A stretch of DNA of 38,602 bases from a virus: IMG/VR virus record IMGVR_UViG_3300036866_000012, positions 1-38,602 of that record, one strand, 5' to 3'. Positions 22,000-29,802 of this stretch are shown in pieces; positions within the stretch are counted from its first letter, which is position 1, and every line of letters begins with the position of its first letter. The notes beneath the pieces were generated by a model. The model searched no databases, was not told the origin of the DNA, and saw only the letters and a program-made list of their open reading frames with translations. The position numbers were made by a program, and so were the translations under genes.

Positions 22000-22427
22000 T
22001 GGCGAACCTTGTATCGGCAATTCGCAGAGCGATCGTCGCGAAGCTGACGGCGGACACCGCATTGCAGGCTCTCATGGGCGGCACCGTACGTGTGAGCTAT
22101 CGGCCTACGCGCAAGCCTCTTCAGCTACCGATCATCACCATGTTCGACTTTGGCGATCGCGCCGACGACATCACACCGCTGTGGGACCGGAACCATCAGA
22201 TCGATGCGTGGTCTGCCGACCTGGACAACGCCGAGGACATCGCACAGCGGGTCAAGGAATTGCTCGATCATCAGGGGCTCGTGCTCACGGGCTCAGAGGG
22301 CCAGGTCGATCGTATTCATGCGACGGCCGAGTTGGACGCGACACAGGAAGATGCCGACCTGGCTCGGAAGACGATTCGGTTCAGGGTGTTGGCGACTGAC
22401 TACACCACGACCTACCAGAACAACTAG
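21999..22427 (+). CDS. tail completion / tail terminator protein
   Basis: TGATG overlap gives 142 residues. It begins with a helix (LVSAIRRAIVAKLTADTALQ), then strands (VRVSYRPTRKPLQLPIITM), then WSADLDNAEDIAQRVKELLD and a C-terminal strand (TIRFRVLATDY). This alpha/beta pattern and the place directly before the tail tube gene match phage tail terminator proteins. Confidence rests more on synteny than on motifs. Confidence 0.7.
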   Translation: MANLVSAIRRAIVAKLTADTALQALMGGTVRVSYRPTRKPLQLPIITMFDFGDRADDITPLWDRNHQIDAWSADLDNAEDIAQRVKELLDHQGLVLTGSEGQVDRIHATAELDATQEDADLARKTIRFRVLATDYTTTYQNN

Positions 22428-22465
22428 CCCTACAGCGTGCCGCTCAAGGTGCGCGTAACCTTGCG

Positions 22466-22474
22466 TGGTACAAT
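22466..22474 (+). promoter_or_regulatory. extended -10 promoter for the tail tube gene
   Basis: TGGTACAAT here is identical to the boxes at 12730 and 14959. It lies in the 129-base gap between the tail terminator and tail tube genes, about 80 bases before ATG 22557. A leader element shared with the capsid operon follows at 22502. No clear -35 is visible. Confidence 0.65.
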
Positions 22475-22501
22475 ATAACCAAGGGACGTACCTCGACTTC
22501 A

Positions 22502-22523
22502 AACCCGCCCGATTGAGTGCCAA
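22502..22523 (+). promoter_or_regulatory. 5' leader element shared with the capsid operon
   Basis: AACCCGCCCGATTGAGTGCC starts 27 bases after the promoter box. It resembles AACCCGCCCCGACGAGTCGC at 14993, which is 26 bases after its own box. Equal spacing from both boxes suggests a leader element rather than chance. Confidence 0.45.
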
Positions 22524-22556
22524 GCGCGCCGTGGGCCACAAAGGGAGAACTAGCTC

Positions 22557-23462
22557 ATGGCGAAGAATGCGCGGCTTCTGGAACTTGGACCAGCGAACAT
22601 CTATCTGTACCTGCGTCCTCGTGCTCACCTTCTGATCGATTCGTTGTTCCCGTACACCGATCCCGACTCGGGCGTGTACGTTCAGGCGTACAAGGGCGGC
22701 AACCTCGCTCCGGACCGGCCGGGCAACGCTATCACCATCGCGTTCGTGAACGACGGCCCGTCGCAGAGTTTGTCGGTGTCGGTGGCGACCTACGCGATCA
22801 CGGTGCATCTGGCGACCGATCCGTACTCGGCGGTGACCAGCACGGCTGACGACGTGATCGAGGCTCTGACGAACAGCGACCAAGCGCGCGGTCTGATCAC
22901 GGCTGCTCGCGAGGTTGGTGGCGACGGCACGGGTCTCGTGGACGTGTTCGCTACGACTCCGCTCGCGGGCGGCAGCGAGACCGGCGTGGCGACCGATGTC
23001 GGGTTCCTGGGCGATGCGGTGGCCTACCAGGTGACGACCGAGACTGCGAACCTCACGGGCGCGCAGACCGGCAACGTCCCGCAGAACAAGGTGGTCATCG
23101 GCGGCATGACGAAGGTGGTCATCCCGTTCAAGGAGATCAGCGTGGACAACCTGCGACTCGGGGTGCCGAGCGCGCGGCTCGTCGAGAACAGCGACCAGTC
23201 GAAGCGGCGCGTGGACTTCACCGTCGCGGTCGGTGCGGACCTTCGTTCGCTCGCTCTGAAGATGGAGATTCGCAAGATCAAGGGCGGATTCGAGTCCAGC
23301 GAGCCGAAGGACATCATCATCATCCCGGAGATCAGCCCGGCCGAGGGTGAGGTCAACTTCCCGTTCGCGCCGACGACTCAGCGCGAGATCATGACCAACT
23401 GGTACGCCTGGCCGGACAGCATCACTCAGCGGTGGGCGTTCCTGGGCGACGAGAACCCATAA
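22557..23462 (+). CDS. tail tube (major tail) protein
   Basis: This is a 301-residue beta-rich protein beginning MAKNARLLELGPANIYLYLR, with AAAGGGAGAA upstream. Its middle (~60-145) contains AITIAFVNDG, ITVHLATDPYSAVTST and LAGGSETG, the shared beta domain. The C-terminal half (KVVIPFKEISVDNLRLG, RVDFTVAVGADLRSLALKME, EGEVNFPFAP) looks like the tube fold with a long inner strand pair. Evidence for tail tube is its position after the terminator gene and before the chaperones, its own promoter and the strong hairpins that follow. It was not identified by a database match. Confidence 0.75.
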   Translation: MAKNARLLELGPANIYLYLRPRAHLLIDSLFPYTDPDSGVYVQAYKGGNLAPDRPGNAITIAFVNDGPSQSLSVSVATYAITVHLATDPYSAVTSTADDVIEALTNSDQARGLITAAREVGGDGTGLVDVFATTPLAGGSETGVATDVGFLGDAVAYQVTTETANLTGAQTGNVPQNKVVIGGMTKVVIPFKEISVDNLRLGVPSARLVENSDQSKRRVDFTVAVGADLRSLALKMEIRKIKGGFESSEPKDIIIIPEISPAEGEVNFPFAPTTQREIMTNWYAWPDSITQRWAFLGDENP

Positions 23463-23498
23463 GCCGAAGCACAGGGTTTGGGGGACCTACGAACCCCT

Positions 23499-23529
23499 CA
23501 GGCTGTTAGGCAGCGATCCTGCCAACCTG
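23499..23529 (+). other. bulged hairpin after the tail tube gene
   Basis: CAGG (23499-23502), TT (23506-23507) and GGCAG (23509-23513) pair with CTGCC (23519-23523), AA (23524-23525) and CCTG (23526-23529), with small bulges and a CGATC loop. Together with the next hairpin it makes a structured 128-base gap between the tail tube and chaperone genes. Confidence 0.4.
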
Positions 23530-23538
23530 AAAGAACGG

Positions 23539-23560
23539 CCCGGCCGGAGCAGCGGCCGGG
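23539..23560 (+). terminator. GC-rich hairpin after the tail tube gene
   Basis: CCCGGCCG (23539-23546) pairs perfectly with CGGCCGGG (23553-23560) around a 6-nt loop. TATATC follows rather than a T-run. It may end or stabilise the abundant tail tube mRNA before the low-abundance chaperone genes. Confidence 0.55.
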
Positions 23561-23590
23561 TATATCACCATCGAGGCACAGGAGGCCCAC

Positions 23591-24043
23591 ATGGCACAGT
23601 ACGACGCCATCACCAAGCGCAAGGACGGCGCGTGGGAGATGGACACAGCCGCGTTTCTTCCCGACCCGCAAGGGTTCATCAAGGTGAACGGTGAGGAGTA
23701 CCCCGTGTTCTCCTACCTGGACATACCCGTCGAAGACTCCATCAAGATCGTGAAGCTAGGCGAGCGCATCAGTGCGTCCGCCGACATGCAAGAGAGAATG
23801 AACCTCTCGGTCGAACACCTGATGGCTCTGAACGCGGGACCGCGAGAGGGACGAGACAAGCGCAAGATGCTCACGGCAGAGATGCTGTTGGAACTGACAC
23901 CGCGCCATATCGTGACCCTCGTCACGATCGCGAACAGTATCGCAGCGGTCCCTCAGATGGCCGACGAGAGCGCGAGCCCGAGCGAATCAGCTTCATCGCA
24001 GCCCGCGTCGGCCGTTTCTACGGATGGAGCCACAACGAAATAA
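23591..24043 (+). CDS. tail assembly chaperone, gpG-like
   Basis: The 150-residue product follows CAGGAGG. Its first ~115 residues are ordered (DAITKRKDGAWEMDTAAFLP, FSYLDIPVEDSIKIVKLGER, AEMLLELTPRHIVTLVTIAN). The end is Ser/Ala-rich and low-complexity (DESASPSESASSQPASAVST). Between the tail tube and the tape measure, phages of this type encode two chaperones, the second often made by a programmed -1 frameshift. The next gene's frame is open upstream of its ATG and reads protein-like there, so a fused product is plausible. Confidence 0.72.
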   Translation: MAQYDAITKRKDGAWEMDTAAFLPDPQGFIKVNGEEYPVFSYLDIPVEDSIKIVKLGERISASADMQERMNLSVEHLMALNAGPREGRDKRKMLTAEMLLELTPRHIVTLVTIANSIAAVPQMADESASPSESASSQPASAVSTDGATTK

Positions 24044-24273
24044 TGGGTCTCACGCTCAGACAACTGAGCGTGTACCTGTCGCACGTACCGGCGATCATGG
24101 CGCGCGAGGCTATGACGGCGACGGTTGTGACTTCGATGCCGTACATGGACGAGGACGCGCGGATGGAAGTGTTGCAGGAGTGGGCCAGGGCTGCGGGCTC
24201 GAAGATCGAGACGGCTGACCGGATCAGCATGGAAGACTTCAGAGAGGACATCAAGAAGCGCGTAGGCGCGTAA
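24043..24273 (+). CDS. second tail assembly chaperone part, gpT-like
   Basis: ATG 24043 overlaps the preceding TAA (TAATG), giving 76 residues (MGLTLRQLSVYLSHVPAIMA...). The same frame upstream of the ATG, with no start codon of its own, reads FIAARVGRFYGWSHNEIM. It then runs straight into GLTLRQL, which looks like one continuous domain. This favours expression as the C-terminal part of a frameshift fusion with the preceding gene, perhaps alongside a reinitiated short form. Confidence 0.65.
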   Translation: MGLTLRQLSVYLSHVPAIMAREAMTATVVTSMPYMDEDARMEVLQEWARAAGSKIETADRISMEDFREDIKKRVGA

Positions 24274-24276
24274 CGC

Positions 24277-26520
24277 ATGGCGGGCGAGAACGACGTTTTC
24301 ACAGTACTAGGCCAAGTCAAGGTGGACATGAACACCTTGAAGGCTTCGCTGGCGCAAGCCGAAGCCGAAGTACAGAAGTCTGCTCAGCGACAGAAGGCGT
24401 CGGTCGATCAGATGTCCAAGGCCGCGACCGATTCGGTCTTCAAGCGACCGGAGCAGGGCGGCGCGGGTAAGGGCACGTGGTGGTCCGACCCGAACATGGC
24501 GTTCGGTGGCGGCGGTGAGGGTGGTGGGGCGGTTGGCAAACATCTGAAGGGTATCGGTGCAGCCGCCGAAGGTGCGGGCAAGGGCATGCACTTCACCATG
24601 CTCGAAACCCGAGCGTTGTCTCACGTGCTGTCTCTCGCGGTGCCTGGTATGTCAGGTCTCGGCATGGGCCTGTCCGCGATCCTCACTCACTTGGGACCCG
24701 TTGGAGCGGGACTCGCTCTCCTTGCGGTCACGTTCGGAATTCTCGCGAAGCGGGCCGATGAAGTAGCGAAGACCAATTTCGAGATCAAACGTTCACTCGC
24801 TACGTCCGACTTCGAGCGGCTAGCGGGCGCTATGACCAAGGCGAACGAAGCGCTCGCCGAGCAGGTTGACCTTGGCGATCGGGCCAACCAACAGATCACC
24901 GGCTGGCAGTCCTTCACTGATGTCATCACGTCGTTCTGGAAGAAGACGGCAGCAGATGTCACCGGCACCGGAGCCGACGCGCAGCGTGAGAAGCTGAAGA
25001 GACTTCAGGAGGGGTTCAAGCAAGCCTTCAGTGAGTTCGAGGGTCCGAAGCGCATGCGCGAAGTCATGCGTGATTTGAACAGCATCGAGGCCGATGCGGC
25101 GAATCGGGCTATCGGGCTCGCGGACACGAACGACAAGGTCAACGAAGGATACGATCGACTGAACAAGACGCTTCAGGTGTCGCGCGATCTTCAGGTTGCG
25201 GACCTAGAGCTACAGTTCAAGCAGGAAGCCTCGAAGCTGGGCCTCGTGAAGGGTACGAAGGAGTACGCGCAGCTTCGTGAGATCACCGACGAGAAGATCA
25301 AGGCGGCGGATGCTCGCCTGGCCGAGAGCGCGGCAGCAAACGCGGATGCTCAGAAGCGCAAGCTGGCGGAATTGGCGACGGCTCAGGTTGATTACACGAA
25401 CAAGCTAGAAGCCGAGGTTGGCAAGCGTGTCGCGTCAGACCTGGACCTTAGAAAGACTGAGATCGACTCGGCACGTGAGATGGCTCAGCTACGCGCATCT
25501 GTGATCGGGCAGACCGAGAACGCGTCCGATGCGATCAGCGATGCGTACCGTGTTCAGGCGGACAAGATCGAGGACGCTGAGAAGCGTGCCGAGTCCGCGT
25601 CGGCGCGGACCGTCGCTAATCTGAGAGCACAGGTCGCGGCCGGTATCGATGTCGAAGCGAACACCCGGAAGATCGGCGAGGAAGAGGCAGCGCGTGAGAC
25701 CGGGCGTCAGGACGCCGCGAACAAGATGAAGACGCTCCGGCTGCAACAAGAGCGCGACCTGGCAAACGAGTCCAAGCGAGTGTACGATGCGGAGATCAGC
25801 CGAATCACACAAACGACCGGGGCATACTTCGGCTATCGCAAGTCTCTCGGTGAGGACACACTGAGTGGTGAGATCAGATCGCAACAGGCGTTGAACAATC
25901 TGTACGTGAAGGGAACGGCCGAGTATTACAACGGGCTGAAGAAGGTGGCCGACCTTCAGAAGCAGATGCGCGAGGAAGCCAAGTCCACGTTCCAACAGAT
26001 CGCTGGCGCGGCGGCGGAGTCGTTGAAGAAGCGGACGGGCCGAAAGGCTTTCACGCTGGCAGAGCTACAGACTGAAGCGGGCGGCATCGAGAAACAAGGG
26101 GAAGCGTTGTTCGGCGCGGCTGGCCGAGGCCAAGCGGTGGACACCGATGCGCTCATGAAGGCTCTCAACCTGCAAGGTGGGTTCGAGGCGTTCGCGGCTC
26201 AGGGCGGCAATCTGCGCGAGCGGTTTCAGACAGCGATCACAGATCAGCGCGGTGGTGGGTTCGCTGAGGCGGGCACGGTTGGCGGCGCTCCGGAGATCGA
26301 CACGTCGAAGCTGATGAAGGCGTCGGCTGACCTGTTCCGTTCTGGTGTGGCTGACTTCACCGAAGCGGTCAAGGCGTTCGCGAGCGCGAGCGGTGGTCAG
26401 GACTCTCCGCTCTCGTGGCTCCGCGATCCGGTGACTCACCAAGCAAGCGAGACGATGGGCCGAGCGCTCTACCTCGACGGTAAGCGCGCACCGGCTGACG
26501 TATCGGGGGCGGGTACATGA
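24277..26520 (+). CDS. tape measure protein
   Basis: This 747-residue protein is mostly helical. The N-terminus has LKASLAQAEAEVQKSAQRQK. Residues ~106-163 form a hydrophobic region (LSLAVPGMSGLGMGLSAILT, VGAGLALLAVTFGILA), followed by long Ala/Glu/Lys-rich coiled coils (QADKIEDAEKRAESASARTV) and a looser C-terminus. This is the standard layout of tape measure proteins, which set tail length and form part of the DNA exit channel. By the usual ~0.15 nm per residue, a tail near 110 nm would be expected. Position after the chaperones supports the call. I see no lytic or peptidase motif. Confidence 0.85.
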   Translation: MAGENDVFTVLGQVKVDMNTLKASLAQAEAEVQKSAQRQKASVDQMSKAATDSVFKRPEQGGAGKGTWWSDPNMAFGGGGEGGGAVGKHLKGIGAAAEGAGKGMHFTMLETRALSHVLSLAVPGMSGLGMGLSAILTHLGPVGAGLALLAVTFGILAKRADEVAKTNFEIKRSLATSDFERLAGAMTKANEALAEQVDLGDRANQQITGWQSFTDVITSFWKKTAADVTGTGADAQREKLKRLQEGFKQAFSEFEGPKRMREVMRDLNSIEADAANRAIGLADTNDKVNEGYDRLNKTLQVSRDLQVADLELQFKQEASKLGLVKGTKEYAQLREITDEKIKAADARLAESAAANADAQKRKLAELATAQVDYTNKLEAEVGKRVASDLDLRKTEIDSAREMAQLRASVIGQTENASDAISDAYRVQADKIEDAEKRAESASARTVANLRAQVAAGIDVEANTRKIGEEEAARETGRQDAANKMKTLRLQQERDLANESKRVYDAEISRITQTTGAYFGYRKSLGEDTLSGEIRSQQALNNLYVKGTAEYYNGLKKVADLQKQMREEAKSTFQQIAGAAAESLKKRTGRKAFTLAELQTEAGGIEKQGEALFGAAGRGQAVDTDALMKALNLQGGFEAFAAQGGNLRERFQTAITDQRGGGFAEAGTVGGAPEIDTSKLMKASADLFRSGVADFTEAVKAFASASGGQDSPLSWLRDPVTHQASETMGRALYLDGKRAPADVSGAGT

Positions 26521-26924
26521 TCAAGACAATCGGTAAGGTCTTTCTCAACGGCGGGCAGTTCACCACGGACCCGAAGATCAAGCGGAACTGGCCCAACCGA
26601 CAGAGCGTGCTATTCGGCATCGGCGGCTCAGCGGTGGTTCAGGACTTCGACCGCTGGGCGAAGGACATGCGGCTTACGCTAACGAGTGGTGGGAACTACA
26701 TCAATCAAGCGTTCAAGGCGTTTCTGGACGGTCTCGCGGCAGTGCGCGGTGCGACGTACAGCTACACGGACTATCAGGGCATCGAAGCAACGGTGAAGAT
26801 CATCAGCTTCGACGCGGACCCGACGTTCATTCGTGATGGCGATGGTGTGCTGTACGAGTACTCGATGGAACTGAAAATCATGACGTTGGCGAAGTTGGAC
26901 TTCGCGACGTACACGGGGAGTTAA
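26517..26924 (+). CDS. small tail-tip or baseplate protein
   Basis: An ATGA overlap with the tape measure gene starts this 135-residue product (MIKTIGKVFLNGGQFTTDPK, FLDGLAAVRGATYSYTDYQG, VLYEYSMELKIMTLAKLDFA). The final strands resemble the end of small phage baseplate proteins with a tube-like fold. It has no other motif. Gene order after the tape measure suggests a tail-tip component. The specific family is not recognised. Confidence 0.62.
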   Translation: MIKTIGKVFLNGGQFTTDPKIKRNWPNRQSVLFGIGGSAVVQDFDRWAKDMRLTLTSGGNYINQAFKAFLDGLAAVRGATYSYTDYQGIEATVKIISFDADPTFIRDGDGVLYEYSMELKIMTLAKLDFATYTGS

Positions 26925-26925
26925 A

Positions 26926-27708
26926 ATGGCAGAGATCAGACATCTGAACGCAGACGGCGCGACGACGCAGGCGCTACAGTCTTTCGGTCCGTTCGTCTCG
27001 GGCGCGCTCGAAGTGCGTTCGGACAAGGTGAAGTTCGGAGTCGAGAACATCAGCGATCGCGTACTCGGAGGAACCCCGTTCTCGCAATTGCTACTCGAAA
27101 TCGAGCAGACCGGGACGAACGACGGGTTCAACTTCTACTACACGGCAGACGACGGATCAGGCACGATCAGCAAGCCGTGGGGCACGGACCCAGCGGGCGC
27201 GCCAACTGTCGTACTCGCGGGCGGCGGCAGCTTCGTCACAGGCTCATACGGCGTGAAGATCGTGGCGAAGAATGCCACGGGCAAGACGATCGGATCGACC
27301 GAGGCCACCTTCGACGCGACGACCGGCCAGCAAGCCACATATGGGTGGGTGCAGACACCCGGCGCGACAGGCTACGAAGTACACCGCACGAGCACGCCCG
27401 GCACCTATGGGGCCTCAACGTTGCGGGCGGTCATCGGGTCTGGCGCGACTATCACGTACGTGGACGACGGCTCGGCGACAAGCAGCGGCACTCCTCCGCT
27501 CGTGAATACGACCGGTGGCGCGGGTCCAGTGTACGGCACCCCGCCAGCGGACGGTGCGTTCGATCAAACTGACAAGGTAATCGCCACCGGCCCGAGCGGG
27601 CTCGCGATTGGACAACAGTGGTTCTATTGGGCGCAGATTCGAGTGCCTGCCAACACGTCAGAGGTTGGCAACACGCGCACACTGAACGTCGCGCCTGTGG
27701 AGAGCTAA
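26926..27708 (+). CDS. tail structural protein with fibronectin III-like module
   Basis: The product is 260 residues. The N-terminal ~85 residues are beta-rich (LEVRSDKVKFGVENISDRVL, FNFYYTADDGSG). Residues ~95-190 contain VKIVAKNATGKT, a TYGWVQTPGATGYEVHRTST segment and ITYVDDGSATSSGTPPLVNT. This is the W-x-PG-ATGYxVxR pattern of phage fibronectin III-like modules. The C-terminus (LAIGQQWFYWAQIRVPANTS) is another beta domain. Probably an exposed tail-tip or fibre-anchor protein. Confidence 0.7.
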   Translation: MAEIRHLNADGATTQALQSFGPFVSGALEVRSDKVKFGVENISDRVLGGTPFSQLLLEIEQTGTNDGFNFYYTADDGSGTISKPWGTDPAGAPTVVLAGGGSFVTGSYGVKIVAKNATGKTIGSTEATFDATTGQQATYGWVQTPGATGYEVHRTSTPGTYGASTLRAVIGSGATITYVDDGSATSSGTPPLVNTTGGAGPVYGTPPADGAFDQTDKVIATGPSGLAIGQQWFYWAQIRVPANTSEVGNTRTLNVAPVES

Positions 27709-27711
27709 CCC

Positions 27712-28731
27712 ATGAGCATCTTGCTGAGTGACATCAAGGTCTATGCGGCGGCAGTCTTCCCCGAGGACGATGCCGTCACGAACATCGGCGGAGCCCACGA
27801 CTTCACGAAGAAGGTTCAGTTCACCGACTTCAGTGGAACATGGCAGGTGGTCTCTGACTCCACGTCGGACGACTACCCGACTGGCCGACATATCACGCTG
27901 TTCTATCGTGACTTCGCTGGGGCGATTCTATCCGAGAGTGTGGACCTGGACGGTACGACGTTCGCGACAGGTGTCAGCAACATCGAGCGCATGATGAAGG
28001 GTGTCAAGAGCGGTTCGTTCGCTGGTAACTCGGCTGTCATCAGTCAGTCGGCAGAATTCAGCGGCACCCTGCCCGCACAGACGGGGCTCTCAGCGGATCA
28101 GGTTCAGTTTCCAGGCGGCGCGAGCAGCGTCGATCAGACGTATCTCAACATGGTCTTCCGCGCCAACGGCGGCACTGGCAGCACGAAGCTGTTGGAGATC
28201 ATCAATTACGACGGGGCGTCGAAGGTCGCTACGATGAACAAGACGGTCACCGGCTTCTTCGACAACACGACGACGTTCGATGTCTTCAAGGGAATGTTCT
28301 TCGACAAGACCCCGAACGAGATCACGGAGATCGTGAGGAAGGACTACGACTCGTCGGCGGATGTAGCTGTCATTTCGGGTGGCTCCGATCGTGACTTCTA
28401 CGTGAAGGTGTTCTTCGAGCACACAGACGCGAGCGCGAGCGGGCTCAGCGCGACAAGCTGTGTGGTGCGTGAGGCTCAGGACCCAACCGGGCTGAACACG
28501 TTCGCGATTGGCACCGCGCTGAACGACAGTGTAGACAACGGCGCGTTCAACCGACAGCACTCACCGACGACCGGTGTGACAGCGTTCGATAACTCGGACA
28601 AGAACGTACCCAGCGGACAGATCATGGCACCGGGCGATCGCATCGCGGTGTGGATCAAGCTGCATCGAGCAGCGGGCGCATCGGCGGTGAAATCTTTCTG
28701 GATGCCGCAGTTCCGCTTCCAAACCACGTAA
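27712..28731 (+). CDS. tail structural protein, unassigned
   Basis: This is a 339-residue beta-rich product. It starts MSILLSDIKVYAAAVFPEDD and contains TKKVQFTDFSGTWQVVSD, FYVKVFFEHTDASASGLSA and GDRIAVWIKLHRAAGASAVK. I recognise no enzymatic motif or family. It lies three bases after the FN3-like protein and before the fibre protein, so it is most likely a baseplate or fibre component. Confidence 0.65.
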   Translation: MSILLSDIKVYAAAVFPEDDAVTNIGGAHDFTKKVQFTDFSGTWQVVSDSTSDDYPTGRHITLFYRDFAGAILSESVDLDGTTFATGVSNIERMMKGVKSGSFAGNSAVISQSAEFSGTLPAQTGLSADQVQFPGGASSVDQTYLNMVFRANGGTGSTKLLEIINYDGASKVATMNKTVTGFFDNTTTFDVFKGMFFDKTPNEITEIVRKDYDSSADVAVISGGSDRDFYVKVFFEHTDASASGLSATSCVVREAQDPTGLNTFAIGTALNDSVDNGAFNRQHSPTTGVTAFDNSDKNVPSGQIMAPGDRIAVWIKLHRAAGASAVKSFWMPQFRFQTT

Positions 28732-28743
28732 CAGGAGAAAGCA

Positions 28744-29796
28744 ATGGCAAACGAGAGACTGACAGACCTGACTGAACTGAGCGTACCGGCGACAGACGAC
28801 TGGCTGTACGTTGTCGATACGTCGGACACGACCGACGATCCGGCCGGGTCTAGCCGAAAGGCGACCATCGAACGTGTGCTAGCGAACATGTTTCCTTCGA
28901 CGTTCGAGGCTCGCCTGACGACTGAGAGCGGCGTGCCGATCAGCACGGCGGACCGAACGGCGCAGAGCACGATCTATGTGACGCCGATAGTGTCGGGACG
29001 CATCTGTCTGTACGACGGCTCTCGGTGGAAGCTGTATGTGCTGACCGAGAAGAGCCTGGCGCTTTCGTCGCTCACGTCGGGTAAGAACTACGACGTGTTC
29101 CTGTACGATAACTCGGGTACACTGACTGTCGAGTTGAGTGCCGCGTGGTCAAGCGATACCGCCCGCACGGACGCTCTAACGACTCAGGATGGTGTTCTCG
29201 TGAAGAGCGGTTCTCTGACGCGGCGATACGTGGGCACGATTCGCACCACGGGTACGACGACGACTGAGGACAGTCTCGCAAAGCGATTCGTGTGGAACAT
29301 GTACAACCGGACGATCAAGTCCATGAAGCGGTCTGAGACCACAGACGGCTGGGTTTACGACACCGGCTCATTCCGGCAAGCGAACGCCGCATCCGCGAAC
29401 CAGTTGGACTACGTCGTTGGGCAGGCAGACGTGATCGTCGAAGCGACGGTGCGTGCAAGCTGGGCCGCGAACCCGGCTGTTGCGGTTGTGAGCAACGCGA
29501 CTCCGTACGAGCGGATCGTCGGCGTCGGCGTGGACAGCACAACGACGAGCAGTGCGCAGATCGCCAACGTGTCACATGGTATGACCGACGACAACCTGAA
29601 CACGTTGAACATTGCGGCAGGCGCGCCTACTGCGGAGTACCGAGGCTATCCGGGCCTGGGCCGACACTTCCTTGCGTGGTTGGAGCGTGGCGGTGGCGGT
29701 GAGGACGAGACCACGCTGTGGTTCGGTGACGTGGCGTTCAACTCGGGCTCCGGTACGGGAGTGCATAACGGTATCTCCGGTTGGCTGATGGGGTAA
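28744..29796 (+). CDS. tail fibre / receptor-binding-like protein
   Basis: The 350-residue product has a ribosome site CAGGAGAAAG. The N-terminus (ERLTDLTELSVPATDDWLYV) is the usual leader that attaches fibres. It is followed by RLTTESGVPISTADRTAQST and ICLYDGSRWKLYVLTEKSLA. LSSLTSGKNYDVFLYDNSGT, a YVGTIRTTGTTTTEDS segment and KRFVWNMYNR come next. I know this block as a recurring domain in phage tail fibre proteins and prophages. The C-terminus (LDYVVGQADVIVEATVRASW, ending NGISGWLMG) would be the tip. Host range cannot be inferred. Confidence 0.75.
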   Translation: MANERLTDLTELSVPATDDWLYVVDTSDTTDDPAGSSRKATIERVLANMFPSTFEARLTTESGVPISTADRTAQSTIYVTPIVSGRICLYDGSRWKLYVLTEKSLALSSLTSGKNYDVFLYDNSGTLTVELSAAWSSDTARTDALTTQDGVLVKSGSLTRRYVGTIRTTGTTTTEDSLAKRFVWNMYNRTIKSMKRSETTDGWVYDTGSFRQANAASANQLDYVVGQADVIVEATVRASWAANPAVAVVSNATPYERIVGVGVDSTTTSSAQIANVSHGMTDDNLNTLNIAAGAPTAEYRGYPGLGRHFLAWLERGGGGEDETTLWFGDVAFNSGSGTGVHNGISGWLMG

Positions 29797-29802
29797 CGCT
29801 CC

